A stretch of 64,000 nt of DNA from Fusarium oxysporum f. sp. lycopersici 4287 (taxonomy: Eukaryota; Ascomycota; Sordariomycetes; Hypocreales; Nectriaceae): positions 5,559,624 through 5,623,623 of the forward strand of contig NC_030986.1 of NCBI RefSeq assembly GCF_000149955.1. Direction: 5' to 3'. Positions 1-10,361 of the stretch are shown in pieces; within the stretch, counting starts at the first letter, position 1, and every line of letters begins with the position of its first letter. The notes under the pieces are model-generated. The model did not search any database and was not told where the DNA came from. It worked only from the letters and a program-made list of their open reading frames with translations. The position numbers were made by a program, and so were the translations under genes.

Positions 1-420
1 GTCGTAACTGGTAGATATCTGGATTTGTTCAGCTCAAATCAGATCGCTAACATCCGTTAGGCCCCATGCTCTGTGCTGGCAAAGAGCTCGCAGAAGCAGC
101 CAGCAAGGCTCTCGGCGCCGAACTTCAGTTCGAGAACATTTCCCAGTACGCTTCCTTCACCATATTCCAATTTTTATAGGCTGACAATATCCAGTGCCGA
201 AGCGAAGAGAGTTCTCAAGTCCCAGTCTGAGATCGATCCATCCGAACAGCAATATCTCCTCGAGTACTACAGCCTTGTGAAGGAGGGCAAAACCAACTAC
301 ATCTCAACCACAGCTTTCCACGATGTGACCGGAGAGCACCCCACTGAACCGGAAAATTTCTTCAAGATCTATGAAGGCGAGATGAGGCCGAAGAAGAAGG
401 CTAAGCATGAACACAAGTGA
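1..420 (+). CDS. NmrA-like NAD(P)-binding family protein, C-terminal end (partial)
   Basis: This is the 3' end of a gene that begins outside the window. An intron fits 4-60 (donor GTAACT, branch GCTAAC, acceptor TTAG). A second fits 146-194 (donor GTACGC, branch GCTGAC, acceptor CCAG). Coding pieces are therefore 1-3, 61-145 and 195-420. The joined peptide reads on from LCAGKELAEAASKALGAE to a Lys-rich end (KKKAKHEHK). The stretch DPSEQQYLLEYYSLVKEGKTN followed by a Thr/Phe-rich tail resembles the C-termini of fungal NmrA-like (negative transcriptional regulator/isoflavone-reductase-like) Rossmann proteins. The nucleotide-binding part is not visible, so the family call rests on the tail alone. 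A reading that begins at 73 without splicing is less likely, because its first residues do not look like the rest. Confidence 0.55.
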
Positions 421-1025
421 GGCTGCACTGTTATGAAGAGGATGCTGTTAAGCCGAATCAAATTTTGGACCTAGGAAGTTCAGACCTAGCTGGGACTCGG
501 AGTCTGAGATGCTAGATATCGCTGGCGTTAATAAGGGTTCTTGTAATTTAATTCTCAATGTCTCATTTTACGGCCAAGTCAAACTATCGGCAGTGATCTC
601 CCATCGTATTCTCAACCAAGCCAACCAATCATCTCGTATCTCCGTCCCGAACAGCCCGATAGCAAAACCCTAAAACAACCATAAATCCTACCTAGATATC
701 CACAGCCATACCATGCAACGTTTCTCTGCATGGAGCCGACTCCTAATCAAACACTAAAGAGAATTGTCTTTCGAATATGACGTAGAGTACAGCTATCTAC
801 CTACCAAATAGAGTATATCGTGATCCTTGTATGACTGGAAGTATCAAAAGTGCCCAGAGTCTCGCGGGCGGGGAACCCTGCTTTATCTTACAAGTCTTCG
901 AAAGGTCGCACTGATCGACATCGCGGATCACACGTCCGATATTAACGGGTTACATAGCCGAACTTTGAGTAGTACGATATTGATATTTTAGAGTATAAAG
1001 GTCAACTCAAAGACCCCTCTTTAAG
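421..1025. other. Intergenic, promoter of the DUF885 gene
   Basis: No gene is supported. A TATA-like TATAAAG lies at 994-1000, only about 25 bases before the next ATG, so if used it would give a very short leader. Otherwise nothing is recognised. Confidence 0.5.
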
Positions 1026-2819
1026 ATGGTCATTCTGTGGTTGCTTGCACTAGCCCTCTGCCTTTCCAGCACCTATAGCATCTACTATATACTGATGCTA
1101 CTTACAAAGATGGCATTAGCAGGGAGTCACTTTGGTGGCCAATGGGGCTCATTCGCTATCGCAGGAGACTCTTTCAACTTGTCCATGACAGACCATGTCA
1201 TCCGAACACAGGCAGACCTCGGTGAACTCGATGAGTTCTACAACATTGACATGGCCCCGCGCCGGTATCAGGCCCTGACGACATATCACAAGAGCGAACA
1301 GGATCTTCTTAGCGAAATTGACTTTGAGCATCTCGATCAGGAAGGCAAAGTGGACTATATTATGCTCAACACGTACCATACACGTCAACTCAACAATCTG
1401 GATCTTCAGAAAGCCTCGAAAGAGAAATATGATCCCCTGCTACCGTTTGCGGATGATCTTATTGGGATACTTGAGGCGCGCCAGGATGTCGATCCTATGA
1501 AGGCAAAAGAAACAGCTGGTTTGCTGAATAACATCACCAAATCTATCGCCAAAGTACAGACAAAGGTGCAAGATGGTGGTTTCAATGTCACGGAAACAAC
1601 GGGATATCTCGCGAGTAAAGCCGTCGCCAACCTTCTTGATCTTTTGGGCGAATGGTTCACATTTTACTCAACATATGATCCCCTGTTTGACTTCTGGGTT
1701 ACAACGCCTTGGCAGGCGGCAAATACCTCTCTTACAAGCTATCTTGACGTCGTTCAGACAAAACTGGCCGGGATGAATCAAAAGGACGGAGAAGACGCCA
1801 TTGTTGGGGAGCCAATCGGGCGCAAAGGACTGGAAGTCGAACTCGAAGCCGAGATGATTCCCTACATGCCTGAGGAGCTCATCAAGGTTGGCAACCAAGA
1901 ATTCGCATGGTGCGAAAAGGAAATGATCAAACAATCCGAAGCTCTCGGCTACGGCAAGGAATGGAAGAAAGCCCTTGAACACGTCAAAAACGACTACGTT
2001 GATCCCGGCAAGCAAACAGAATTTGTTCGCAACTTGGTCGTTGAAGGAAGTCTCTTCGTCACAGAGCGCGATCTCGTCACCATTCCCCCTTTGGCAAACT
2101 CAACGTGGCGCATGACGATGATCAGTGCAGAACAACAGAAAGTTTCGCCCTTCTTCCTAGGCGGTCCGGTTATTCAAGTTTCCTATCCGGTTTCATCAAT
2201 GGAGCATGATCTTAAACTCATGGTCATGCGAGGAAACAACAAGCACTTCGCTCATGCGACGGCTTTCCATGAAATGTTCCCTGGCCACAGACTGCAGCTC
2301 TACATGGCCGATCGGTATAACTCTCATAGGAAAGAAATTTTCGATACCCCCTTCTTTGTGGAAGGTTGGGCATTGTACTGGGAGTTCCTATTCTACTCTC
2401 GAGATGACTTCCATAAGTCTCCTGAAAATAGGATCGGTGCACTTTGGTGGCGCATGCATCGCTGTTTGAGGATTATTTTCTCGTTGAAGTTTCACTTAGG
2501 TGAGATGACGGCTCAAGAGGCTGTTGATCTGCTCGTTGAGAGGATCAATCACGAGAGGAGTACGGCTGAGGGCGAGGTCAGACGATCTGTCGAGGGGACA
2601 TACTCGCCGCTTTATCAAGCTGGGTATATGCTTGGTGCGCTTCAGCTTTGGAAGTTGAGAGAGATGGCTGTTGATGGTGGGAAGATGACGCAGAAGGAGT
2701 ATCATGATGCTATTTTGAAGACTGGTGGGTTGCCGATTGAGATGGTTAAGGCGTTGATTCTGAACGACGAGCTTACGAAGGACTTCAAAGCGGGATGGAA
2801 GTTCTATGACTTCAATTAA
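1026..2819 (+). CDS. DUF885 family protein (metallopeptidase-like), membrane-anchored or secreted
   Basis: A single exon of 597 residues starts at the first ATG after the TATA-like box. The N-terminus is a hydrophobic stretch (about residues 1-28) that looks like a signal anchor or signal peptide. The diagnostic motif is HEMFPGH at residues 415-421, followed by a Glu in FFVEGWALYWE, as in DUF885 (PF05960) proteins. This resembles a zinc-binding HExxxxH-type arrangement in which His and Glu would bind metal and act in catalysis. Length is typical for the family. DUF885 members are predicted peptidases; substrate is unknown. The next gene, an MFS transporter on the other strand, is convergent with only 44 bases between stops. 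The family call is firm, the enzymatic role is inferred. Confidence 0.85.
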   Translation: MVILWLLALALCLSSTYSIYYILMLLTKMALAGSHFGGQWGSFAIAGDSFNLSMTDHVIRTQADLGELDEFYNIDMAPRRYQALTTYHKSEQDLLSEIDFEHLDQEGKVDYIMLNTYHTRQLNNLDLQKASKEKYDPLLPFADDLIGILEARQDVDPMKAKETAGLLNNITKSIAKVQTKVQDGGFNVTETTGYLASKAVANLLDLLGEWFTFYSTYDPLFDFWVTTPWQAANTSLTSYLDVVQTKLAGMNQKDGEDAIVGEPIGRKGLEVELEAEMIPYMPEELIKVGNQEFAWCEKEMIKQSEALGYGKEWKKALEHVKNDYVDPGKQTEFVRNLVVEGSLFVTERDLVTIPPLANSTWRMTMISAEQQKVSPFFLGGPVIQVSYPVSSMEHDLKLMVMRGNNKHFAHATAFHEMFPGHRLQLYMADRYNSHRKEIFDTPFFVEGWALYWEFLFYSRDDFHKSPENRIGALWWRMHRCLRIIFSLKFHLGEMTAQEAVDLLVERINHERSTAEGEVRRSVEGTYSPLYQAGYMLGALQLWKLREMAVDGGKMTQKEYHDAILKTGGLPIEMVKALILNDELTKDFKAGWKFYDFN

Positions 2820-2863
2820 GCATTAGTCTATCTAGATTATTGAGAGCATCTATATGGTTTTGT

Positions 2864-4162
2864 CTAACATCTAGTCTTTACCTTCCAACCAACCTTCAAA
2901 ACTCTCGCGAGCACCAATAGCACCGCGCAGAGTGTACTCGAAAGCGCAGCCCAGATATGAGCCCCAGTGAGACTTCGATCCTGCAATAACCCCCCAATAG
3001 GCGGTCCAGACAAACCCGCAAAAGAGACGAGACTGAAACACATGCCCATTCTCGTACCGATTGTATCTAGCCTCGTCGTGATACTGGCGACTCCAGTGGG
3101 CATGAGACTTTGGAAAGCGCCAGATGCAATGCCGTAGAAGATAGAGAAGATGTAAACACCGGCAACGTCGTGAACTGCAACCCATGTATATGCAACTATG
3201 GCGACGCAAAGAGCTGCTGGTGCGATGGTGTTCAATGGGCCGATTCTGTCGGCGAGAACGGGGATTAGGACTCGGGTTGGAAGGCCGACGGCGTTGATTA
3301 TGGTGGTGATGAGGGATGAATCAGCGAATGACATTCCGACTTCTTGTTGGCCAAAGGATGCCAGCTTTTGTAACGTCAGTGGGAGTTATCAAGAGGGAAT
3401 GTTATAGATACTCACGTAGTAGAAAGTGTAATACACAGACCACACAAAGAAGAACAGCCCGCCCACATAAGACACATAAAGAGTATCCCTGAACGCACTC
3501 CAATCGATAATAGGTCCAGTCTGTCGCGGCGGAAGTCTTGGCCTCATGAAAATGGCCACGAGGATAAATCCAGCCAGATTGATGAATCCCAGCACCCTCG
3601 CAGTCCACGGCATACCGATGCTGGGAAGAAGTGCTCGAACAACAAGAGGATAAACAGTACCACCGAGAGAATTCCCGGTAGTCACCAGCCCAATAGCAAT
3701 ACCTCTCCTTTTCTCAAAATACGTCGCCACCAATGCCAACGACGGCGCAAAGATAATACCCCCGCCAATACCAGTGACAACACCCTGTGTGATCATAAGA
3801 TGCCAATAAGAAGTCGACAAGCTCATCATGAAAATCCCGATGAGCTGCAGTCCCGCACCAACAAGGAACGTGGGAATCCAAAACCCAGCATCTAGCAACC
3901 TTCCAGAGAATGCACTCCCAAAGAATGTAAACCATACTTGGATCGACCCAATCCAGGAGATTTGGAAAGGTGATTGGGGGAGTGTGGAGGTGTAGTGGGC
4001 TTGGAAACTTCCAAACGAGTTGACGTAGCCCCATGTTGCGAAGATGACGATCCAGCCCATTGCTACTTGTGTCCATGCTTCGATGCCGCCGTCGGGGGGA
4101 GGCGGGATGTCGCCGGGTCGGAAAGATGCACCAGCTGAGGCGATGATTTCGAGATCTTGCAT
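2864..4162 (-). CDS. MFS transporter, monocarboxylate transporter-like
   Basis: Two exons, 4162-3416 and 3364-2864, are joined over a 51-nt intron (donor GTGAGT). The frame is continuous and gives 415 residues. The cytosolic N-terminus ends in PPPPDGGIEAW, the DGG-x-x-W-type entry to helix 1 seen in fungal MCT/SLC16-like transporters. About 12 hydrophobic segments follow, with FEKRRGIAIG in the loop-4 position where this family has its RxG signature and FMRPRLPPRQ before the central loop. Likely substrates in this family are short-chain or aromatic carboxylates, riboflavin or unknown metabolites; the sequence does not decide. It is divergent from a Zn2Cys6 regulator across 1.57 kb, a common arrangement for a transporter and its regulator. 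Confidence 0.85.
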
Positions 4163-4535
4163 CTCTGACCTCGTCGGTTCACGACGTAAAGTATTGATTG
4201 GTTTGCTTTACTCGTTAACATTTTTCACTTGGCAAAGGGGATTGGGAACTTACAACATTGTCTCGCCATTGGGCTCATCAGTTTGGGGCGTTTTTTCAGT
4301 CATTTTTCAGTCATTAAAAACAAATAAATTTCGAACAACGAATTCAAGGTGAGGAACTGCGGTATCGCAATCCTAAGTAGCTTGTTGCAATCATGTTACG
4401 GTCAGAAAATCTAACGTGATAGTCCCGATACCGCTCCAGAATAAAAACCGGGAATAACATGATAAATTATGGATCTGGTGTAAAAATTCTCATGATAGCC
4501 TGCCCTTCTCGGTAACTAATCAACCGAACCGAAGG

Positions 4536-4546
4536 CCGATAAGCGG
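4536..4546. promoter_or_regulatory. Everted CCG-N5-CGG element (candidate Zn2Cys6 site)
   Basis: The sequence is CCGATAAGCGG. It shares 9 of 11 positions with CCGATCATCGG at 23375-23385, in the other MFS/TF divergent promoter. It lies 373 bases before the MFS start and about 1.2 kb before the regulator start. Leu3-type Zn2Cys6 dimers bind everted CCG-N4-CGG, so an N5 variant is a plausible but unproven operator. Confidence 0.4.
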
Positions 4547-4652
4547 ATAAGGGAGATAACTAAGACAACGTTCTGCGAATGGGTGCTGGGCTACTTATCT
4601 ATGAAGAGGAGTTATGTAAATCATGGTCTTGGCATAAATACTAGCACAAAAT

Positions 4653-4664
4653 ACCCCGCGGGGT
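4653..4664. promoter_or_regulatory. Perfect 12-nt GC palindrome with two CreA-like half sites
   Basis: ACCCCGCGGGGT is fully self-complementary. Each arm contains GCGGGG, which fits the carbon-repressor CreA consensus SYGGRG, and the centre contains CCGCGG. It could be a paired repressor site or a Zn2Cys6 site with zero spacing. Binding is inferred only. Confidence 0.35.
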
Positions 4665-5734
4665 TCACGATAGCTTCGAGACGGCAAGTCTGTCTCAATT
4701 GGGATCGTCGGAACCGGCCGCTTTGAAGACTATGGGAAATAGAGTTTATAATTGTGCCGAGACATTTCGCTTTGACAAACAAGACTATAAGTTTGTTCAT
4801 GCCGAAGAATTTAACCGACGGTAATTATGGCATTCCTAATTTTGCTAAATTTCTCATCCCTCCCCATACCTTTCCCCAGACAGTTTTAGCTCCCAAGCCC
4901 GCCTTTCGCTTGGGAAGGAAGATATCCGCGGCATGTCACTCGCGGGAAAGCTTCCGGGATCGCGATCCCTTCCCGTCAAGATATATTCGGCAAAGGCGAT
5001 CCCTTCAATTGGACCTCAAGGTTCGAGAATGCCATGGCGAGTTAGTCTGACGGTGCGGCTGAAGTATGGTGGCTGCGAGCTGGTTCCCATTTTCTGGTAA
5101 GTTATGAGCCATAACGTGTCTCACAGTGAGATATTCGCCCTTTGCTTATTTTCTTTCTCATGTGAGAAAGGGGCCCTTCGATTTGGGTTCTAGTCTTGTT
5201 CTTTGGAGGGCGCTGTGGCGTTTATCGATGCTTGTTTTCTGTGAGCCTCCCTTGTGATACATGCGCTTGAAAGACGTCAAGGTCCTTGATTAGTTGACCA
5301 TCATTGAACCAAGCTGACGACAACATGTCCGAGAAGAGATAATAAAATACAATATTAGCACGGTAATTGTAATCACTACGCCATGGCTTTTATCGGTGAC
5401 ATTTGTCACTACCCCGTACCTACTCCTATTCAAATCTCAAGGTCCGTCACTCTTCGGTGTGGCCCGGAATTGCCGCTAGTTCTGTCCAGACCCTGATCTA
5501 GAAGCTCTGACAATTCACCAATCAATAGCGTCGAGCATGAAGCTCTATCCGGATGCCCATGCGTAATCCCCATCACGCAAGCGCGTATCTCACATACCGG
5601 GCTCTCGTAAACCCATCAACCTTCTCCCCAGAAAACTAAAACGTGCTGAGTATAAGAGATTCCGGTCTCCCCAAAACAGTAAGACACCGAGAGAGAGGGC
5701 CCCTGTTTTTCAACTAGGTTTTCTTGGCTTTCAG

Positions 5735-7283
5735 ATGTCGCTTGCTAAGAGGAATAACGGTGCGTGTTGAACTCCACCCATTGCGAATGATAGGGCTGAC
5801 AACTGAGTTTTAGGCTGTTACGAGTGCTGCAAGAGACGTCTTAGGTGTGACAAGACAGAGCCGGAATGTCTCAAGTGTCAGAAAAAAGGTATCGCTTGCT
5901 CTGGGCAGGGCTTGAGGTGTAGGTACAGTAGCCACATGGCTGTTGACTCCACACCTGGTGCTGGGAAGCCTTTGACTTTGACGTTTATCTCGTCATCGAT
6001 GCCGGCGGAACCTCAGCCTGGGAAGAGTCTCAGATGGGTTGACTCTGCGCAGAAGGCGAGAAAGGAGAGGGCGAGGAAGACCAAGGGACGGGCTCCTTCT
6101 GATAGTCCGACCTCGTCGAATCCTCCCGACTCGGCGTCTTCTGATGATGCTACGTCACCGTCGTCGGATGACTCGGCTTCTGAATTTGGTGGTGTTGTTG
6201 TGCCGTATCGATACGGTGTTACGATACATCCAGCACTGAATGAAGCTTCGAATACCCAAACAAGGAGGTTGTTCAGTCATTGTAAGTTCCAGCCTCCTCT
6301 TTAGAGTCACCATTCTAACACACGTAGTTTCTGAGATCATCGCCGGACACATGGTTGTACTAGATTCATTCTCCTTCAGCAACGGATACAGAGACGTCAT
6401 TCTACCGCTCGCCCATCAGGATGAGAATCTCGCACAAGCTGTATCAGTCGTCTCGGCGTTTCACCTAGGACAAAGGGATCCCAAGTTACAACGCATCGCT
6501 GAAGCAGGTCACCAAGCTATTGTCCAGAAGCTACGGCGGGACTCACTTCAACTTAGCCCCGAACAACTCTTCAACCCATATATCCTTGCGACAATCTTGG
6601 TGCTTTTGGTTGGTGAAACAATCACTGGTGCCGACAACTACACATACCTTTTGGAGATGCTCAACTGCCTCACGCAATATCCAGACTGGATATCAATGCT
6701 ACCACCGAGTCTGAAGGACTTTTTTCTTCAGCAGATCAAGATGTAAGATCATTTACTGATGAAATTCCGACTGTTCACTGACTGATATCTCAGGTTCCAA
6801 CTCTTTGGCGTCCCCCTAGCCAACGAATCCAAAGGCCTCAAAGTCCTCACCGGCCCAGAAGCTTACCTCGACTTCATGTCCTACCCCGAACTCCCCCCAC
6901 AATCTGAACACTTCACCAACATCGAAACCATCCGCTCCGCCATCTTCGACGCCTGCAGCATCTACCGTCGCCGCGCGGAATCCTCCCTCAGCGACGACGA
7001 GTCCATCCATCTCGTCGAGCAACTGCGTCTCAAAGTCCTCAACCTCGACTGTTCCACAAAAGGAGCGCACGCCCTTGTGTGGACGTACTTTATTGCCGCT
7101 GCGGAGAGCATCCTTCCGGAGCATAGGGAGTTCTTTGCGGGGAGGTTGGCAGATTTGTATAGCGTTACGAATTTTGGAAGTATTCCTGTTGCGGTTAAGG
7201 CGTTGGGGACGATTTGGAGTATGCAGGGGACGAGGAGGTGGACAGAGATCGTTAGTAGTGAGACGCCGATTCTTATTATGTAA
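5735..7283 (+). CDS. Zn2Cys6 transcription factor with Fungal_trans_2-like domain
   Basis: Four exons give 465 residues: 5735-5759, 5814-6281, 6328-6742 and 6794-7283. The tiny first exon supplies MSLAKRNN. The zinc cluster starts right after it with CYECCKRRLRCDKTEPEC, followed by LKCQKKGIAC, so all six cysteines are present. A Ser/Pro/Asp-rich linker with a basic patch follows (about residues 45-125). The rest (HFSEIIAGHM..., YRDVILPLAHQDENLAQAVS) is typical of PF11951 fungal regulators. The stop codon overlaps a GTAAGT, so a further 3' intron cannot be excluded, but the end is natural. The gene is divergent from an MFS transporter, its most likely target. Ligand is unknown. Confidence 0.85.
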
Positions 7284-7543
7284 GTTTGTAGGAGTAGTAT
7301 ATCATATCATGGATGATAAAAGGTTAGGGTTATAGGCGTTGGTGGAGGATAGATGGAAAATTGATTTTCTCCCCGTGTCTCACGGTTTAACGTAGTCCTT
7401 ATCAGCATAACTACGCTGTCAGTACATATTGTGCAGAGAGTGAATATTTCATTTTATTAAATCAATCTGCAGTTACTAGCTTAACCCCTGACTTAAACCA
7501 GGGGAAAGTATAAGAACACAAATCTTGCTTTGCTATGGTGCCT

Positions 7544-9272
7544 CTACTGTTCCAGCTTTCTGACATATGCCACAGGGCCTTCATAACGGTGGGTTCCTCG
7601 GAATAAGTAGTATCCCACGGAGAACACCGCGACAGCCCCATAAATGAGAATGCTCCAGTTCATCTCTGATGGGGACGGGTTGGGGTTTCCTGGCATGAAA
7701 GCCAGGACGAAAATTATAATGAGGAAGGCTTCGGAGACGATGTTGACAGCAAGACCCCATCTTCCAAGACTGAACTTAGACTTGAGGAGAGGATTGTTCG
7801 TTGATCGTCGCCAGATCATGCATCCGATTGAGACGATGTAACTTGAGAGAAGGGATGTTGTCGCCAATGAAGTGATTGAGTTGAGGGCGACTGCTGAACC
7901 AATGTTGATAAGAGACAGGAGACTCGAGATCAAAAAGGTGGTCAGGATAGCGTTGATAGGAACATCCCATCCTGTGGGGACCTTCGAAAACCAAGGGCTG
8001 AACGGAACAGCGTGATCTCGTGCGAAAGCAAAGAGTTGGCGTGACGATGTAGCTACCATGGTGAGGTTGGAGAAACCAGTCATGATAACGAGGAAAGATG
8101 CCATAGCAGTAGCACTACTCGTCGACTGAGTTGAGTTCAGGAATACTTGCATAAAGGGATATCCTGTTGGCGAAGCAATGACCTCCTCGAGATTACCGAT
8201 GCAGAAACAGTATGTGATAACCATGATCCAGCCAAACGCACCGTTGAAAACAGTCGTTGAGATCATAGCCTTTGGTAGAGTGCGGCTCGCATCGCGGAGT
8301 TCCTCGGACATGTGCACAGCAGCATCAGCACCAAGCAACGGCAACACCCCCGCAAGAATACCAACGAGCGTAGAACCGCCGATACTTCCCCAACCACCAC
8401 CGTCGGTGAACTCGGTAAACACAGCAGTAGCATCAGCCCGCGGTGAGAGAACCCAAAGGGTAACCAATATGCCGAAGAACGCAAAGATGTGAATGACAAG
8501 AACTGTTGCTTCAATCAACGGTAACTTTCTAGCAAGGAGTGTGTTGAACACAACCGAGAAAGCAGCTACTGCGATAGTAAGTAGTGTTCCATGCCATGGC
8601 TTAGGAACGTAATCGGGATAATTCAACACTACGAGGCCTTGGATTTGCGTTCCGGCGATGAAAGCTGATGAAGCGCATGATGTCTGCCAGCCGAGGACAC
8701 ACATCCAGCCCATGAGGTAGCTGATGAGTTTCTGGTATTTTGGTGGTGCGAATTCGGAGACCCAGTGGTATTGGCCTCCTGTCGTAGGAGCCCTGTAGTT
8801 CTGTCAGTAATTGGTGGTGAAGTAGCGGTGGCGGTACGGACATTGAAGCCATTTCGGCCATGGAGGTGTTGACGAGGAGGAAGCCCATCCAGCAGACGAA
8901 GAACATCCAGATCAGACCTGCTGTGCCGCCGTTGACGAGACCGATTGTTGAGACACTAGAAAGGTCAGCTTTATTCACCATCTTATCCTCAGCGCAACGT
9001 ACCTGAGGGAGAACTCCCAAGACGCCATGAGGATCATGGAGAAGCCAAAGATGGACAGAAAACGAAAGTTTCTCTGACGCGTTTGTTAGTTTGACACAGT
9101 TATGAGGACGAGGTTTGCGACGAACCGTCATCTCTTGAGTTTTGCCCATGCGGTACATGTCGGCGCGATCCGCCGCGTTGCCCTTCTTCTCGTCGACATG
9201 CTCGCTGGATTCATTGATGCCATACGCGGCATCTTGAACTTCGACTGATCGTTTATCGCCTTCAGCAGACAT
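7544..9272 (-). CDS. APC-family permease (amino acid/choline/GABA transporter type)
   Basis: Four exons, 9272-9126, 9073-9003, 8955-8842 and 8792-7544, give 526 residues with continuous frame across 52-, 47- and 49-nt introns. The start is the ATG of MSAEGDKRS; upstream in-frame codons have no ATG. After a charged N-terminus come NFRFLSIFGFSMILMASWE and VSTIGLVNGGTAGLIW, then MAPTTGGQYHWVSEFAPPKY, the TM2-TM3 signature of the fungal amino-acid/choline permease (ACT) subfamily that includes yeast HNM1 and UGA4. About 12 hydrophobic helices are visible. Substrate could be choline, GABA or another cationic or amino compound. It is divergent from a rhodopsin-domain protein and convergent with the Zn2Cys6 gene. 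Confidence 0.88.
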
Positions 9273-10361
9273 TTTGGCGTACTCTTTCCCAAGCAAAGAC
9301 TCAACTTAGTGGAAGAGGGACGATGATTTAAAGAAGGAATTAAAATAAATCGAGGAACAAAAAGAAGAAGACAAATCTGCAGATGCTTCGGTAATAGAAA
9401 TGCAGGAGTGCGGCATGGAACACTCTTTAGGATGTACACCCGCCAACAGTTCCTCTCCACGGTACATGGTGCTTGCCCAACCCCTGTAGACCCTGGCCAG
9501 ACTCTTACATCCTAGCTAGACCCTGACTAATTGGTGATCCTCCCCCCGTCCCGTGCCGAAGTCCGGAAAATCTTCCGCTGTGTTAGCTGACTCAATCCGA
9601 ACGACATCTTTGTCAAAGTCATGTCATTGTCATAGCTATTGCAGTTACGAGGGTCCTGAATTCTTGTTGTGAGTCGAGTTTTGCTTTTTAGTCTGTGTTT
9701 AGGCGAAGTTCGGATTCAATGGAGTCGTTCGAGAAGAGGAGCCTTTGGAGTCAGGAACATGGTGGAGCCTGTGCGGCACAAAGGACCAACAGTCTTGGCG
9801 GTTGCAGGCATTGATTTCAGCCAAAATGAAGTTTTACTCCTTCATGAGGTCTGACGACGGGGTCAAGAACCAACAGTCGAGTCTGCATGTCAAGTCAGCC
9901 ACATCTTAACTGAAACCAACAGCTGTCAATTGCCGATCTCCTCGTGGCAGTCACAAACAATGCGTGAGTAATATTCCGTCTCCTCGGTTAAACCAATGAA
10001 CACATCTCACGAATTGCTTTCTCTGTTGGTTCACCCATGCTGTGGCTTGCATGATCCAATCTGCTAACCAGGCCCCCCCCCATGTGAAGCCGCCACCAAT
10101 GAATACGTAAGAAATATCTTCAGCGGAAAATCCTTTCTTCTTTACGAGGATCATATGTCGGAAATTAGCGAGGTAGACTGCTGTGCCGTTGGTTCGAGCC
10201 ATAAATCCCAATACCAAGAGTCCGAGACGCCGGAGAGGATTCATGTCATGCAAGGTTGAGCAAACCTTAATAATTCTGCATTTCAAAATATACCTGCCTC
10301 CTGCCATGTGATGTAATGATTTCTTCCCTTTATTCTCTCCAAGTTTCGCAGATCTTGAAAC
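9273..10361. promoter_or_regulatory. Divergent intergenic region between permease and rhodopsin-domain gene
   Basis: The region is 1.09 kb. It holds an everted CCG-N5-CGG at 9556-9566 and a C8 run near 10073-10080. A 118-codon ATG-initiated open stretch on the minus strand (9951-10307) has no recognisable domain and is not called. Nothing else is seen. Confidence 0.45.
9556..9566. promoter_or_regulatory. Everted CCG-N5-CGG element (candidate Zn2Cys6 site)
   Basis: The sequence is CCGAAGTCCGG. It lies 283 bases upstream of the permease start. It is the same half-site geometry as the elements at 4536, 22763 and 23375, although the spacer differs. Confidence 0.35.

Larger units (their letters stand above)
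4163..5734. promoter_or_regulatory. Divergent intergenic region between MFS transporter and Zn2Cys6 regulator
   Basis: A region of 1.57 kb has no convincing gene; the 98-codon open stretch at 4754-5050 has no recognisable composition. It holds several CGG/CCG arrangements suited to Zn2Cys6 dimers. These are an everted CCG-N5-CGG at 4536-4546, a CGG-N2-CCG at 4709-4716, a CCGCGG at 4926-4931 and an inverted CGG-N5-CCG at 5465-5475. A 12-nt palindrome lies at 4653-4664. These are sequence matches only. Confidence 0.5.

Noticed and set aside
4754..5050. 98-codon ORF in the first MFS/TF promoter
   Set aside because: No domain, no splice continuation and no coding-like composition; it lies in a regulatory region.
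10186..10210. GGTTCGAG-like T-loop string suggesting a tRNA
   Set aside because: Flanking bases do not pair into a T-arm or acceptor stem, and no D-arm or anticodon arm is found.
9951..10307. 118-codon ATG-initiated frame on the minus strand in the permease/rhodopsin promoter
   Set aside because: No domain, no flanking exon and mixed composition; compatible with chance in a 1.1 kb promoter.
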